Below are positions 30,924 to 40,600 of a stretch of DNA of 64,000 bases, piece by piece (position 1 is the first letter of the stretch; each line of letters begins with the position of its first letter). The notes below the pieces were generated by a model that did not search any database, was not told the DNA's origin, and worked only from the letters and a program-made list of their open reading frames with translations. The position numbers and the translations under genes are program-made. Origin of the DNA: CAG-791 sp963596015 (GTDB taxonomy: Bacteria > Bacillota > Clostridia > Lachnospirales > Lachnospiraceae); assembly GCA_963596015.1 (NCBI GenBank), contig CAVBJS010000001.1:1-64000 (forward strand), given 5' to 3'.

Positions 30924-31547
30924 TCATGTATAAATTTCATTTTCCTCAATGTACCTGCGCACGCTCTCCGGTATCCGATAACGAGTGCTCTCGCCGTTTT
31001 GATAAGCCTGACGCAGCGTAGTGGAAGATATCGGTATGCAGGGTGCATGTAAAAGCTCTATGCGGGCGCCGTATTGCTGCTGCAGGGCAGCCATATGCTG
31101 CAGCAGCTTTTCATCCGGTGTCTCATCCGGCCGCAGAGCCGCTAACACGGTGCAGCAGGCAAATACTTTTTCCGGATGATACCAGGCTGCCATAGAGGCA
31201 ATGGTATCGGCACCTACAATGAAGTAATAGGAAGTATCCGGATCCTGTCTTTGCAATTCCTCCAGTGTATCGCAGGTATAGGTATTGCCGGGGCGCAGGA
31301 TCTCCATATCGGATACGGCGAAATGGGGATTGTCCGCCACCGCGAGACGGGTCATAGCGAGGCGGTGCTCCGGACTTGTTACCTTTTTTTCCCGGCAGTC
31401 CTTAAAATAAGAATGACCGCTGGGTATAAAAAGCACCTGTTCTAAGTCAAACTCCTGCCAGGCGCACTCCGCCATAAGCAGATGCCCTATATGTATGGGA
31501 TCAAATGTGCCCCCCATAATGCCGATCTTTTTACTACTATGCCCCAT
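30924..31547 (-). CDS. nadD: Nicotinate-nucleotide adenylyltransferase
   Basis: 207 residues from ATG 31547. KIGIMGGTFDPIHIGHLLMAE is the nucleotidyltransferase signature (GGTFDPxHxGH), and PISSTTLRQ near the end is the ISSTxIR motif. It joins ATP and nicotinate mononucleotide in NAD synthesis. The upstream ATG at 31592 has no ribosome-binding site; GAGGG stands 7 bases ahead of the chosen one. It lies 48 bases after yhbY. Confidence 0.95.
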   Translation of the reverse strand: MGHSSKKIGIMGGTFDPIHIGHLLMAECAWQEFDLEQVLFIPSGHSYFKDCREKKVTSPEHRLAMTRLAVADNPHFAVSDMEILRPGNTYTCDTLEELQRQDPDTSYYFIVGADTIASMAAWYHPEKVFACCTVLAALRPDETPDEKLLQHMAALQQQYGARIELLHAPCIPISSTTLRQAYQNGESTRYRIPESVRRYIEENEIYT

Positions 31548-31595
31548 TCTCATCCCTCTGCAGCGCAAAATATCCGCTAACGCAAGCTTCAATGC

Positions 31596-31895
31596 TTAAG
31601 CCTTCGGCAGCACGATCTTCGGGTTGTCCTTGTCGGGACGGTATAAAATAAAACGTCTGCCGATAACCTTCACCAGGGTAGAACGGGTGCGGCCGGCCAC
31701 AGCCTCTGCGATCACTGCCGGCTCCTCCGGGGAGGTCTTTAAAACAGCGATCTTGATCAGCTCTCTGTTATTAAAAAGCTCCTCTACGCTGGTAACCGTC
31801 TCCGGACTTGCGCCGTTTTTGCCCACCTGCATCACAGGATCTAAGGTGCTGGCAAGACTCATAAGATAAGCACGCTGTTTACTTGTTAATGTCAT
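31596..31895 (-). CDS. yhbY: YhbY-family RNA-binding protein (CRM domain)
   Basis: 99 residues: MTLTSKQRAYLMSLASTLDP, then QVGKNGASPETV with the GxxG loop, and LVKVIGRRFILYRP at the end. The CRM fold binds pre-50S ribosomes. It is 17 bases after obgE and part of the ribosome-assembly cluster. Confidence 0.95.
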   Translation of the reverse strand: MTLTSKQRAYLMSLASTLDPVMQVGKNGASPETVTSVEELFNNRELIKIAVLKTSPEEPAVIAEAVAGRTRSTLVKVIGRRFILYRPDKDNPKIVLPKA

Positions 31896-31912
31896 GCTGT
31901 TTCCTTCCTGAC

Positions 31913-33214
31913 TTACTCGTCATAATATTCAAAGCTGTGTCCATAGAGACGTACGGTATCACCCTCCTGGATGCCCTTCTTCTTCAGCTCTTCCAGGATC
32001 AGGTTTTCCTTCATGAAGTTCTGGAAGAAGGCAAAGCCCTTTTCGGATTCCAGGTTGGTAAAGGTCAGCATCTTCTCGATCTTAGGACCTTCCACCACGT
32101 ACTCATTGGCCTTGGCATTATAGGTAATGGTATAAGGAGCCTCACCCTCATCACCGGAAAGCTCTGTCTCCGGATCAAATTCCTGCGCATAGACAAAGGT
32201 ATCCTTAGGCATCTCCAAAAGAGCGTCGTTAACGGCATAAAGAAGCTCTTTGATGCCCAGCCCCGTAGCTGCGGAGATCTCAAACACCGGAATGCCCATA
32301 GCCTCATAGGTGGAATGGATCTTAGCAAGTACTTCCTTGCCTTCCTCAGTCTGGATCAGGTCCACCTTGTTGGCAGCGATGAACTGCTTTTTGTGGGTCA
32401 GATCCGCATTGTAAGCCACCAGTTCCTTATTGATGGCTTCGATATCTTCTAAGGGATCTCTGCCCTCTGAGCCGGAGGCATCTACCACATGCACCAGTAC
32501 TTTGGTGCGCTCGATATGGGCTAAGAACTCGTGTCCTAAGCCTACGCCTTCCGATGCTCCTTCAATAAGACCGGGAATATCTGCCATGACAAATCCACCG
32601 CCGGTAGGCAGATCCACCACGCCAAGGATCGGAGAAAGGGTGGTGAAGTGATAATTGGCGATCTTAGGCTTGGCATTGCTGACCATGGAAAGCAGGGTGG
32701 ATTTGCCTACGTTGGGAAATCCCACCAGTCCTACATCGGCAATAACCTTTAATTCCAGCAAAAGCTCGAGGGTTCTGGCCGGCTGTCCCGGCTGGGCATA
32801 CTTGGGAGCCTGCATGGTGCTGGTGGCATAATGCTGGTTGCCGTTGCCGCCGTGTCCGCCTTTTAACAAGACATAGCGACGGTTTTCGCCGGACATATCG
32901 ATGATCACCTTGCCTGTTGCCGCCTCTTTTACCACGGTTCCCTCCGGCACCTTTAAGGTAATGCTCTCGCCCTGCTTGCCGCTCATGCGCTTCTTGCCGC
33001 CGTTTTCACCATTCTGGGCAGCATACTTGCGCACGTGACGAAAGTCTACCAGAGTATTTAATCCCTCATCCACTTCCAGGATCACATCGCCGCCGTTGCC
33101 GCCGTCACCGCCGTCCGGACCACCGGCAGGAACATATTTTTCTCTTCGGAAAGAGACGTGACCATCGCCGCCTTTGCCGGAACTGACGATGATCTTCGCT
33201 TTATCTGTAAACAT
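31913..33214 (-). CDS. obgE: Ribosome-assembly GTPase Obg/CgtA
   Basis: 433 residues from ATG 33214, preferred over GTG 33220, which sits directly on the AGGTAGG site. The N-terminal glycine-rich OBG fold (GGDGGNGGDVILEVD) is followed by the G domain: G1 GFPNVGKST, switch TTLSPILG, G3 DIPGLIEGA, G4 NKVD, G5 SAATG. The C-terminal OCT domain reads EGDTVRLYGHSFEYYDE. It assists late 50S assembly and stress signalling. Separated from rpmA by a terminator-like hairpin, so its expression may be attenuated. Confidence 0.96.
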   Translation of the reverse strand: MFTDKAKIIVSSGKGGDGHVSFRREKYVPAGGPDGGDGGNGGDVILEVDEGLNTLVDFRHVRKYAAQNGENGGKKRMSGKQGESITLKVPEGTVVKEAATGKVIIDMSGENRRYVLLKGGHGGNGNQHYATSTMQAPKYAQPGQPARTLELLLELKVIADVGLVGFPNVGKSTLLSMVSNAKPKIANYHFTTLSPILGVVDLPTGGGFVMADIPGLIEGASEGVGLGHEFLAHIERTKVLVHVVDASGSEGRDPLEDIEAINKELVAYNADLTHKKQFIAANKVDLIQTEEGKEVLAKIHSTYEAMGIPVFEISAATGLGIKELLYAVNDALLEMPKDTFVYAQEFDPETELSGDEGEAPYTITYNAKANEYVVEGPKIEKMLTFTNLESEKGFAFFQNFMKENLILEELKKKGIQEGDTVRLYGHSFEYYDE

Positions 33215-33238
33215 AGGCACCTACCTGTCTAAAAAAGA

Positions 33239-33269
33239 AGGCTTCAAACAGTTGCCTGCCTGAAGCCTT
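33239..33269 (-). terminator. Terminator/attenuator between rpmA and obgE
   Basis: Minus strand AAGGCTTCA...TGAAGCCTT is a 9-bp stem followed by CTTCTTTTTT. Its place inside the cluster suggests partial termination, giving more L21/L27 than Obg. Confidence 0.7.
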
Positions 33270-33329
33270 GTCAAATACCATTTTGTACAGAAGCTCAGCC
33301 ATAAAGGTCAAGCATGACTGCATAAAATT

Positions 33330-33614
33330 TTACTGCTCAACCGGATGAACGCTTGCTCTGGTCTTGTCCTTGCCGACACGCTCAAAGCGAAGAATACCAT
33401 CAGCAGTTGCAAACAGGGTGTCATCACCGCCGATGCCTACATTAACACCGGGATGAATGTGTGTGCCACGCTGTCTGTATAAAATGTTGCCAGCCTTTAC
33501 AAACTGTCCGTCAGCTCTCTTTGCGCCCAGTCTCTTGGAATTGGAATCACGGCCGTTCTTGGTGGAGCCCATTCCCTTTTTATGAGCAAAGAATTGAAGG
33601 TTTAAGTTTAACAT
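33330..33614 (-). CDS. rpmA: 50S ribosomal protein L27 (bL27) with cleavable N-terminus
   Basis: 94 residues. The N-terminus MLNLNLQFFAHKKGMGSTKN has the Firmicutes extension whose LQFF/A site is cut by the protease encoded just upstream; the exposed Ala-His end reaches the peptidyl-transferase centre. RQRGTHIHPGVNVGIGGDDTLFA is the L27 core. Three bases separate it from prp. Confidence 0.98.
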   Translation of the reverse strand: MLNLNLQFFAHKKGMGSTKNGRDSNSKRLGAKRADGQFVKAGNILYRQRGTHIHPGVNVGIGGDDTLFATADGILRFERVGKDKTRASVHPVEQ

Positions 33615-33617
33615 GGA

Positions 33618-33947
33618 TTATACCTCCTTGATTTCATAGACAAGATAATCCTTACCGTACTGCTGCTGGATCCAGGAAAGTCCGTGGATCATGCACTCCA
33701 CCAGAAAAGAAGCCTTTTCCTGCGGCCTGTTCTGAAAAACACAGGTGATATACCCGTCCTCTTCGTCATAGCCACATTGTACACTTTCTCCCAGCAGGTC
33801 TGTCAGACAGTTAATGGTATTGATGACGATGGCCGATATGCCGGCGCAAACCACATCTTCCCCTTCCTGTGCAAACCCTGCATGTCCTTCACAGGTGAAG
33901 GATTGAAAGCTTCCCTTTTTATCCTTGCAGATGGTAACTCTTGTCAA
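33618..33947 (-). CDS. prp: Ribosomal-processing cysteine protease Prp
   Basis: 109 residues. The catalytic pair is visible: His22 in CEGHAGFAQ and Cys34 in EDVVCAGISA. Prp removes the N-terminal extension of L27. It lies between rplU and rpmA, the standard order in Firmicutes. Confidence 0.97.
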   Translation of the reverse strand: MTRVTICKDKKGSFQSFTCEGHAGFAQEGEDVVCAGISAIVINTINCLTDLLGESVQCGYDEEDGYITCVFQNRPQEKASFLVECMIHGLSWIQQQYGKDYLVYEIKEV

Positions 33948-33980
33948 TGCTCTGTCCTGTTGTTATGATCTGTTAATGGG

Positions 33981-34286
33981 TTAGCCGTTGATCTTGTCAA
34001 TCTTTACACGTGTAAAGAGCTGTCTGTGGCCGTTCTTCTTGTGATAGCCGGTCTTGCTCTTATACTTGTAAACGATTACCTTCTTTGCCTTGCCCTGCTC
34101 CATAACCGTGCCGGTTACAGTAGCACCTGCAACGTCGCCGGCTACTTTCATAGAATCTCCGCCGATAGCAAGAACCTGATCAAAAGTCACGTTCTCTCCA
34201 GCCTCTACAGCCAGCTTTTCTACATCGATGACGTCGCCCTCGGAAACTTTGTACTGCTTTCCGCCTGTTGCAATAATCGCGTACAT
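33981..34286 (-). CDS. rplU: 50S ribosomal protein L21 (bL21)
   Basis: 101 residues from ATG 34286 with AGGAGG 8 bases ahead; the longer frame from 34352 lacks such a site. MYAIIATGGKQYKVSEGD and the C-terminal KSKTGYHKKNGHRQLFTRVKI are characteristic. It heads the rplU-prp-rpmA operon, behind a structured leader. Confidence 0.98.
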   Translation of the reverse strand: MYAIIATGGKQYKVSEGDVIDVEKLAVEAGENVTFDQVLAIGGDSMKVAGDVAGATVTGTVMEQGKAKKVIVYKYKSKTGYHKKNGHRQLFTRVKIDKING

Positions 34287-34439
34287 ATAAGGTACCTCCT
34301 TCTTATCAATACTCGCTGATTGTGGTGACGAATCCTTCCTTCGTACTTTCACGGGGAACTGTAAGTACCGGGCAGCTCCTGCCGTTCATGCAACATACGC
34401 TGTTGCGCTGCTGCAACTACCTCATCATGCGGCACATAC
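34287..34439 (-). promoter_or_regulatory. Structured rplU leader, possible L21 autoregulatory element
   Basis: The ~150-base 5' leader contains GGCAG-GAG-CTGCC (34371-34383) and a GTTGC...GCAAC stem around 34391-34415. L21 leaders in Firmicutes form structures that probably bind L21. I could not verify the consensus. The remaining 34475-34642 segment, behind the adhesin gene, holds no clear terminator or gene. Confidence 0.45.
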
Positions 34440-34445
34440 TTGATT

Positions 34446-34474
34446 ACCATACCATCTCATTCGGGACTTGTCAA
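34446..34474 (-). promoter_or_regulatory. rplU operon promoter
   Basis: Minus strand TTGACA (34469-34474), a 17-base spacer and TATGGT (34446-34451). Confidence 0.6.
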
Positions 34475-34642
34475 GAAGGTTCTTTTTATTTTCAGAGACC
34501 GACATCTGACTGAGTTACACTAGTCTAAAGTGCGGCGCCGGGCGATGTCCCCAGATTCGGATACCGACCGCAAGAGCCGCCGACTGGGCGGAGGCTGTTC
34601 AGCACCCGGTGACTGCACCAAAACCGGACTCACTGATCTATT

Positions 34643-37600
34643 TTATTTCATTTTTCTCCCGGAAAGCAATACCACCGCAGCCCCACAGGAAAGGGCAATG
34701 GCCCCCAGTAATATTGCTATATTCTTAAGCAGATCCGACTCATCACCTGTCTGAATGCCGCCATTGTGGTCAGCGGATTGAATAGGCTGACTTTCCGGAG
34801 CAGTCTGTTCTATCTCCTGTGCTGTCTCCTTTGTCTTCTGCACATTTTCTCCGGTTCCGCTCTCCTGCTCCGGCACAAAGCCAAAGCTGGTATTCTCGGG
34901 AATGATCAACAGTACTTTATTGGTTTCAACGGAAGTTTCCTCTACCGTCACGGTAGCGATGTTTTCCAGCTGCCTCCGGGCCGGCGTGTCCTTGGCCGCA
35001 ATGGTAAAGGTGACGATGCCCTTAGCATGGGGCGCTACGTCTTTCATGGTCCAGGTGATAACGCCATCCTTTTTGGTACCGCCTTGTCCGATCTCCGTAA
35101 TACGGGCAAATTTTTCCAATTCCGTTACAGTATCCCGGATAAGAATAGTGCGGGGCGTATCCGAAGGATTTTCATAGGAGATACAAAACTGCGCTGTATG
35201 ATCCCAGTATAGGGTACCGCCGTTTATATCCTTGCCTTCACTGTTTTTCACTTCCTTGATGGGATCCGGCATGACATAGACGGTCACTTCGTTGGTGGTA
35301 AGTCCGGCCTGGTCTATGGTTACCTGTGCGGCATTGATCAGCTTCTCTCCCTTTGCCTCCTGCTTTATCTTCACCTTCATGGTCACATAGCTCCAGGCAC
35401 TGCCCGGGGCTTTAACGGTATATTGCACGGTGCCATCCTGACAGGTTCCCCCGGAGGAAGCCTCCTCAAAAGATAGATGTGCCGGAAGGGTATCCGTGAT
35501 CTGCACTGTCTTCTCCAAAGGTGCAGGATTATAAAAAGAGATCTTATACAGGAAGGTATCGCCGCTCTTTAAGATCTTTCCATCCAGAGAATTTCCCTCC
35601 TCATCCAGCACTTCCTTTCGTACCTCCCGGAAAATATAATTATCGGTGGTATTAGTAGGCTCATCCGCCAGATCGATGACGGCATTGGCCTGGTTGCGGA
35701 TCAGGGTATCCTCCGTCTCTTCCCGTACCTTAACCTGGAAGCTGAGGATCTTTTGCTCTTTGCCTGCCAATGTACCTTCCCAGCGGACCACGCCGTCTTT
35801 ATAAGTGCCTCCATCCTGTGCCTTGATAAATTCCGTCTGCGCCGGCACCTGATCCGTTACCACATACTTTTTGGTATTCACCGTAGGATTTTCCACGCTG
35901 ATGCGATAGACCAGCGTCTGCCCGGCCTGTACCACCTGATGGTCGATCTGAGTACCGTCGGTGATGGTCACCTGTTTCGTCGGATCCTTTAAAAGAGGAT
36001 TGCGCACCAGGTTTGTCACTTCCTCTCCCACCCCGGAGACACAGACCAGCGCACTGTTGACGATACGACTCACAGCGATATCATCTTTGACCCGTACTTT
36101 AAAGGAGACGTTTTTCCACTCTTCCTTTTTGCTTTGATCAAGTGCTACGATGATCGGCGTATTCAGATGATAGCCTGTCGGAATGGGAGCATATCCTCTG
36201 GCCACATATTTATCTTCATATTTTGCTTTGGTTTCTTCATCGGCAATGACAAGGACATTGTCCTTGGAAGAAACATACTCCAGGCCGTCCGGCAGTTGGT
36301 CGAAAAGGGTGGTCTTTCGCGCTGCACTGGCTTTATAGCGCAGCTGATAGGTAAAGACTGTCCCCTTTCCGATGATCTTCTCATTTATGCTGTTCCCGTC
36401 CAAATCAAGGACCTCCTTCTGTGCCTCAATGGCTTTATAAAAGCCTGCATCTAAATCCCGCAGGGAAATATATACACTGCCGCTTTCTCCATTCTCCGGC
36501 ATATTTATACCTTTGATCAGCGCTTCCTGCAAAATGCCGTCTTTGCATATTTCCACGGCATCACTGTTTACATTTTCCGACACGTTTTCTGCCTTATAGA
36601 CCGTTCCCCGATACTGGGTAATGGAAACATCCTCTGTTCCGGAAAAGACGATATCAAATTCTCCCGCCGGCAGATTGGTGAAGCTGTAATAGCCGTTGCG
36701 GTTTGTCCTGGTGGTACAGATCACATTGCCAAGGGACTTAACAGGTGTCGTATGATCATCCTTCGGGTAAAGGGTCACTTTTACACCCTGCAGCAATTTC
36801 TCCGTACTCTGTCTTTGGCCGTCCTTGTTCATATCCAGCCAGGCGCGGCCGGAGAGATTTCGGTTAATATAGACGGCTCTTGCCGTATTGGCACTGTTCA
36901 TCACTGAGATGGTATTGACATAGACATCCCCGGCCTTTGCCCCCTCTGCCTTCAGAAGGATATGGGCTTTCAATGTACCGCCGGAAGGCAGTCCGCCCAG
37001 AATACACCAGAGTACCGGCGCCGTCCCCTCCATATCCTTTACCGTGCCATCCTCCAGGATCCGGGCACTCTTCCAGTTCTTCTTTATCTCCGAAGCAGAT
37101 AGATCGCAGGATTGCGATCCTTTTTTATCTGCCTTCTCTGTATAGTAAAGCTGATAATCCGAAAGCTTTCCCGCATCTGCCGTGCTGAGCTTAAGCTCCC
37201 TTATGGTAAAGTTGCCGTTAAAACTGCTGCCAGCACTGTCTCCGGAAAAAGGCATGGTATCCGTCATCACCAGGTCCTGCACATCATTTTTGGTAAAATT
37301 CTGCCATTGCAGGGTAAAGCCTATATCCTCTCCTAAATTGTTATAATACGAATCTGCCTCCTTACGAATGGACAGACCGGAGAGCTTTACCACCCGGAAG
37401 CCGGCGGCGGACATATTTTTATTGGTAATATCCGCCTCTCTTTGATCCTCCGTGGTCTTGATGGAAGCGGCAGAGGAATAATATCCGGCGTTTTCCGCCT
37501 GGGTTCTGTCAATGGTCAGGCTGTAGCGGATAGCCGGCAGATCTGCAGATATAGGCACATTTTTGACAGTGAACGTAAGGACGGTCTCTCCGTTTTCATT

Positions 37601-40600
37601 CAGACTTTTGGAAGGCGTGATCTTCTCACCGCCCTCTACGCTGCCATGACTGCCTTCCTTGGAAGCTTGTTTATAGGTGCCGCCGTAGACAGCATCCTCG
37701 TTGTAGATAAGCCCCTTCGGGATCACATCGGTAACGGTCATGGTGGTAGCGGGAAGCTCCCCGGCGCCAAGCTGGGTATCCATGGAGGGCTGCAGGCACA
37801 GATCTACCACCGTCTGCCCGTTATCCAGGTCATAGACACTCTTATTCTGTCCGGTGGAGATCTGAGAAATACTCTTCGCTATTTTGGCCTTATAGGTCAT
37901 CAGATAAAGACTGTCTCCATTGTCGGAAACCGTATTGTCCCCGCCCACATAGCGGCCGTTCTCCCATGTGGCTTTTACATAATCCGTAGGCGTCCAGTTA
38001 GAGAGTGTGGCCGCAGGCATAACGGCACCGTTGTTTTGCCAGTCCAGTATGGACGGGATCTTACCTTTGTATTCCTGTTCTGTTCCCATATATACGTTGG
38101 AGCGCTCCACGGTCTGGCATACCTTTCCTGCCATGGAAATATTCCTGGTGGCCTCAAAGAGTACACCGGTTATGCAAAGGCGTCCGCCCGGCAGGGGATC
38201 ATCGGACCTGACCTGCTGCAGGATGCCGGTGCAAACGGCACCGCTTTGCTGCAATTCCTGCAACGACCCATAATAGCGCATGTCTTCTATGCCTGCTGCC
38301 GCCATTTCCGCATCGGAGTTCCAGCCTGTTCCGTCTTTTTTGGCCGCATACAGCGTGGTATGTGTCACGCCCCGCACGTATTCCGAATGATGGTCGGCAC
38401 CGTTTTCCGCATAGTTAGACAAAACACTGGGATCAATGATAGGCGTCATGCCCTTATCGTCGAACTTCATCAGACTGTCCGCACCGTAAAGCGCAGAGCC
38501 ATCCCGATTCTTCACCAGGCATCCAAAGCTGATGGTAAAGCGCTGCCCCAGCGCTACCGCATCTCTGCCATTTCCGCACTTGGCATTGGAACCGTCTACG
38601 TCCACATAGGGATGCAGGCTGCTGTATTTTGAAGGATCCAGGGCAGCGGTATAGGAAATAAAATTGTCATAATCTCCTTTTCTGCGAAGGCCATAGCTCT
38701 CTGAAATATGATCATCATCCTTCTTCGCCTGCTCCCGCACTATTTGACCGGAGACACTTTCTGCCTTCAGAGCAGTGGTCTGCATATGCAGATACACAGA
38801 GCCCGCCTCATACTTTTCGGCCAGATAATCCTGGTTTTCGCCAAAGGGGACCATGATATAAAACTGTCCTACCGAGAAAATACCCACATTGATATACTGA
38901 GGTCCTTTTTGGTAAAACTCCTTACTGTAGTATTTGGATTCCGATCTGGCACCGTAACTTCTCTGATAAGGAAAATCCCAGGGATCGATCTCATAACCGG
39001 AAACTGTCACATGCAGTGTATTTCCCTCTTGTACCACCTTCCAGCCGCCGCCCTTGCAGGCATTGAAGGAATGGCAGGTGGCATTATGGGGAGAGGCTGT
39101 AATTATATTTTCTATAAAATAGCCATTCTCGATGACATCTCTTCCCACAGCACCGGAGGTAGTATTAGTATTGCTGCCTGCCGCCCATAAAAGAGGTCTG
39201 TACCGCTCATCCTGTTCTAAACTTGTCACCACTCCCTCATTGCCATAGCGATAAGAACTCCCTAATTCTATATCAAAGGTAATATCTCCCTGGGGCATTT
39301 CGATGCCCCGTAATCCCTTGTTCTCATCCCCTGTGTTCAACAGCTCCAGACTGATACCGTATTGAAACAGCGCTCCGGTCTTTTTCCCCTTTCCTTTGTT
39401 GGGCGCATCCTCCGTTCCTTTGTCAAAATCAAAAACGGAAGCGGCCGGCTCGGAGCCGGTTTCAATCTTGATATTATAACTGGGCGCGGCACTGACTTTG
39501 ATGCTCTCCGGCTTTACATGAGCCACTTCCTCTTTTTCGTGTTCCGGGCAGATTCCTTCTGTGATATTGTGATCCATCCAGGCATAAAACTCCGGGGCGA
39601 TCACCTCAGCATTTTTCATACCCGATACTAGAAGGGTGACGTTGACCGTCTGTTCTATAACAGGAAGGGCGTTGCTGATGCCTGCCTCCTCCGGATCCAG
39701 ATATTTAGAGGCATAAAGGACCTGCACCGTTTGCCCGTCTCTCTCTTCCTGGGTCAGTTTATAATCATAGTCCGTGCCTGTTCCGGCGGTCATCCACCCC
39801 ATGCTGCCGGTATCAAACTGCACCTGTTCTTTGCCTGCAGGCAGCACAAACCGGAAATGGATATAGCCCTTTTTATAATAGGCATCCGGTGTATATCCCT
39901 CGCTGGTCACCGCCAGGGTATAGGTAATGCTGTCATAGGAGCGGACGATCCGGTTATGGTCACTGCTGTCATTGCCGGGCGCATCATTTTGGTCAAAGGG
40001 ACCGGTTCCGTCCTCTATGGATTTAACGACAAAGGACTTGATATATTCATCGTCATTATCTAAAAGCGGCAGTGTGCCTGTAGGCTTTCCCACTACCACT
40101 ATTTTTTTTGCACTTAAATTTTCCACCATGGTATCGGTGGACACATTTCGCACGCCATAGGTGATCTCGTAGGTGATCCCATATTTATCACAGGAAACAA
40201 AACCGGTATCACCCGCCTGATAGACAAAATCCGGCCAGGAAGACCGGATATCCGTCACCTCGATCTCGAAATTGGCGATTTCTTCCTCTGTGATCTCTTT
40301 ATCCTTTTCCTTTTTTTCTACATTCAGGGAGACTGCATGGAGACAATCATAAGCGGTGTTCTTTAAGATGCTGGTCTTGCTGGTGCCGGAAAAGCTGAAA
40401 AGATAGTCTTCATCCGCATACTTAACAGTTTGTTCCTGTCTGCCTTCCTGCATCTCTATTATCTTATACGCTGTTTGCAAAAGCGTATCCTCTGCGTCAT
40501 AGGCTCCGTAGGTGATCCGGTAACTGGCCCCTTCTCTGGTATCCGCCAATTCCTTCATCTGGTCTGTATAGGTAAAATCGCTGTCTCCGGTAGCAGTGAT

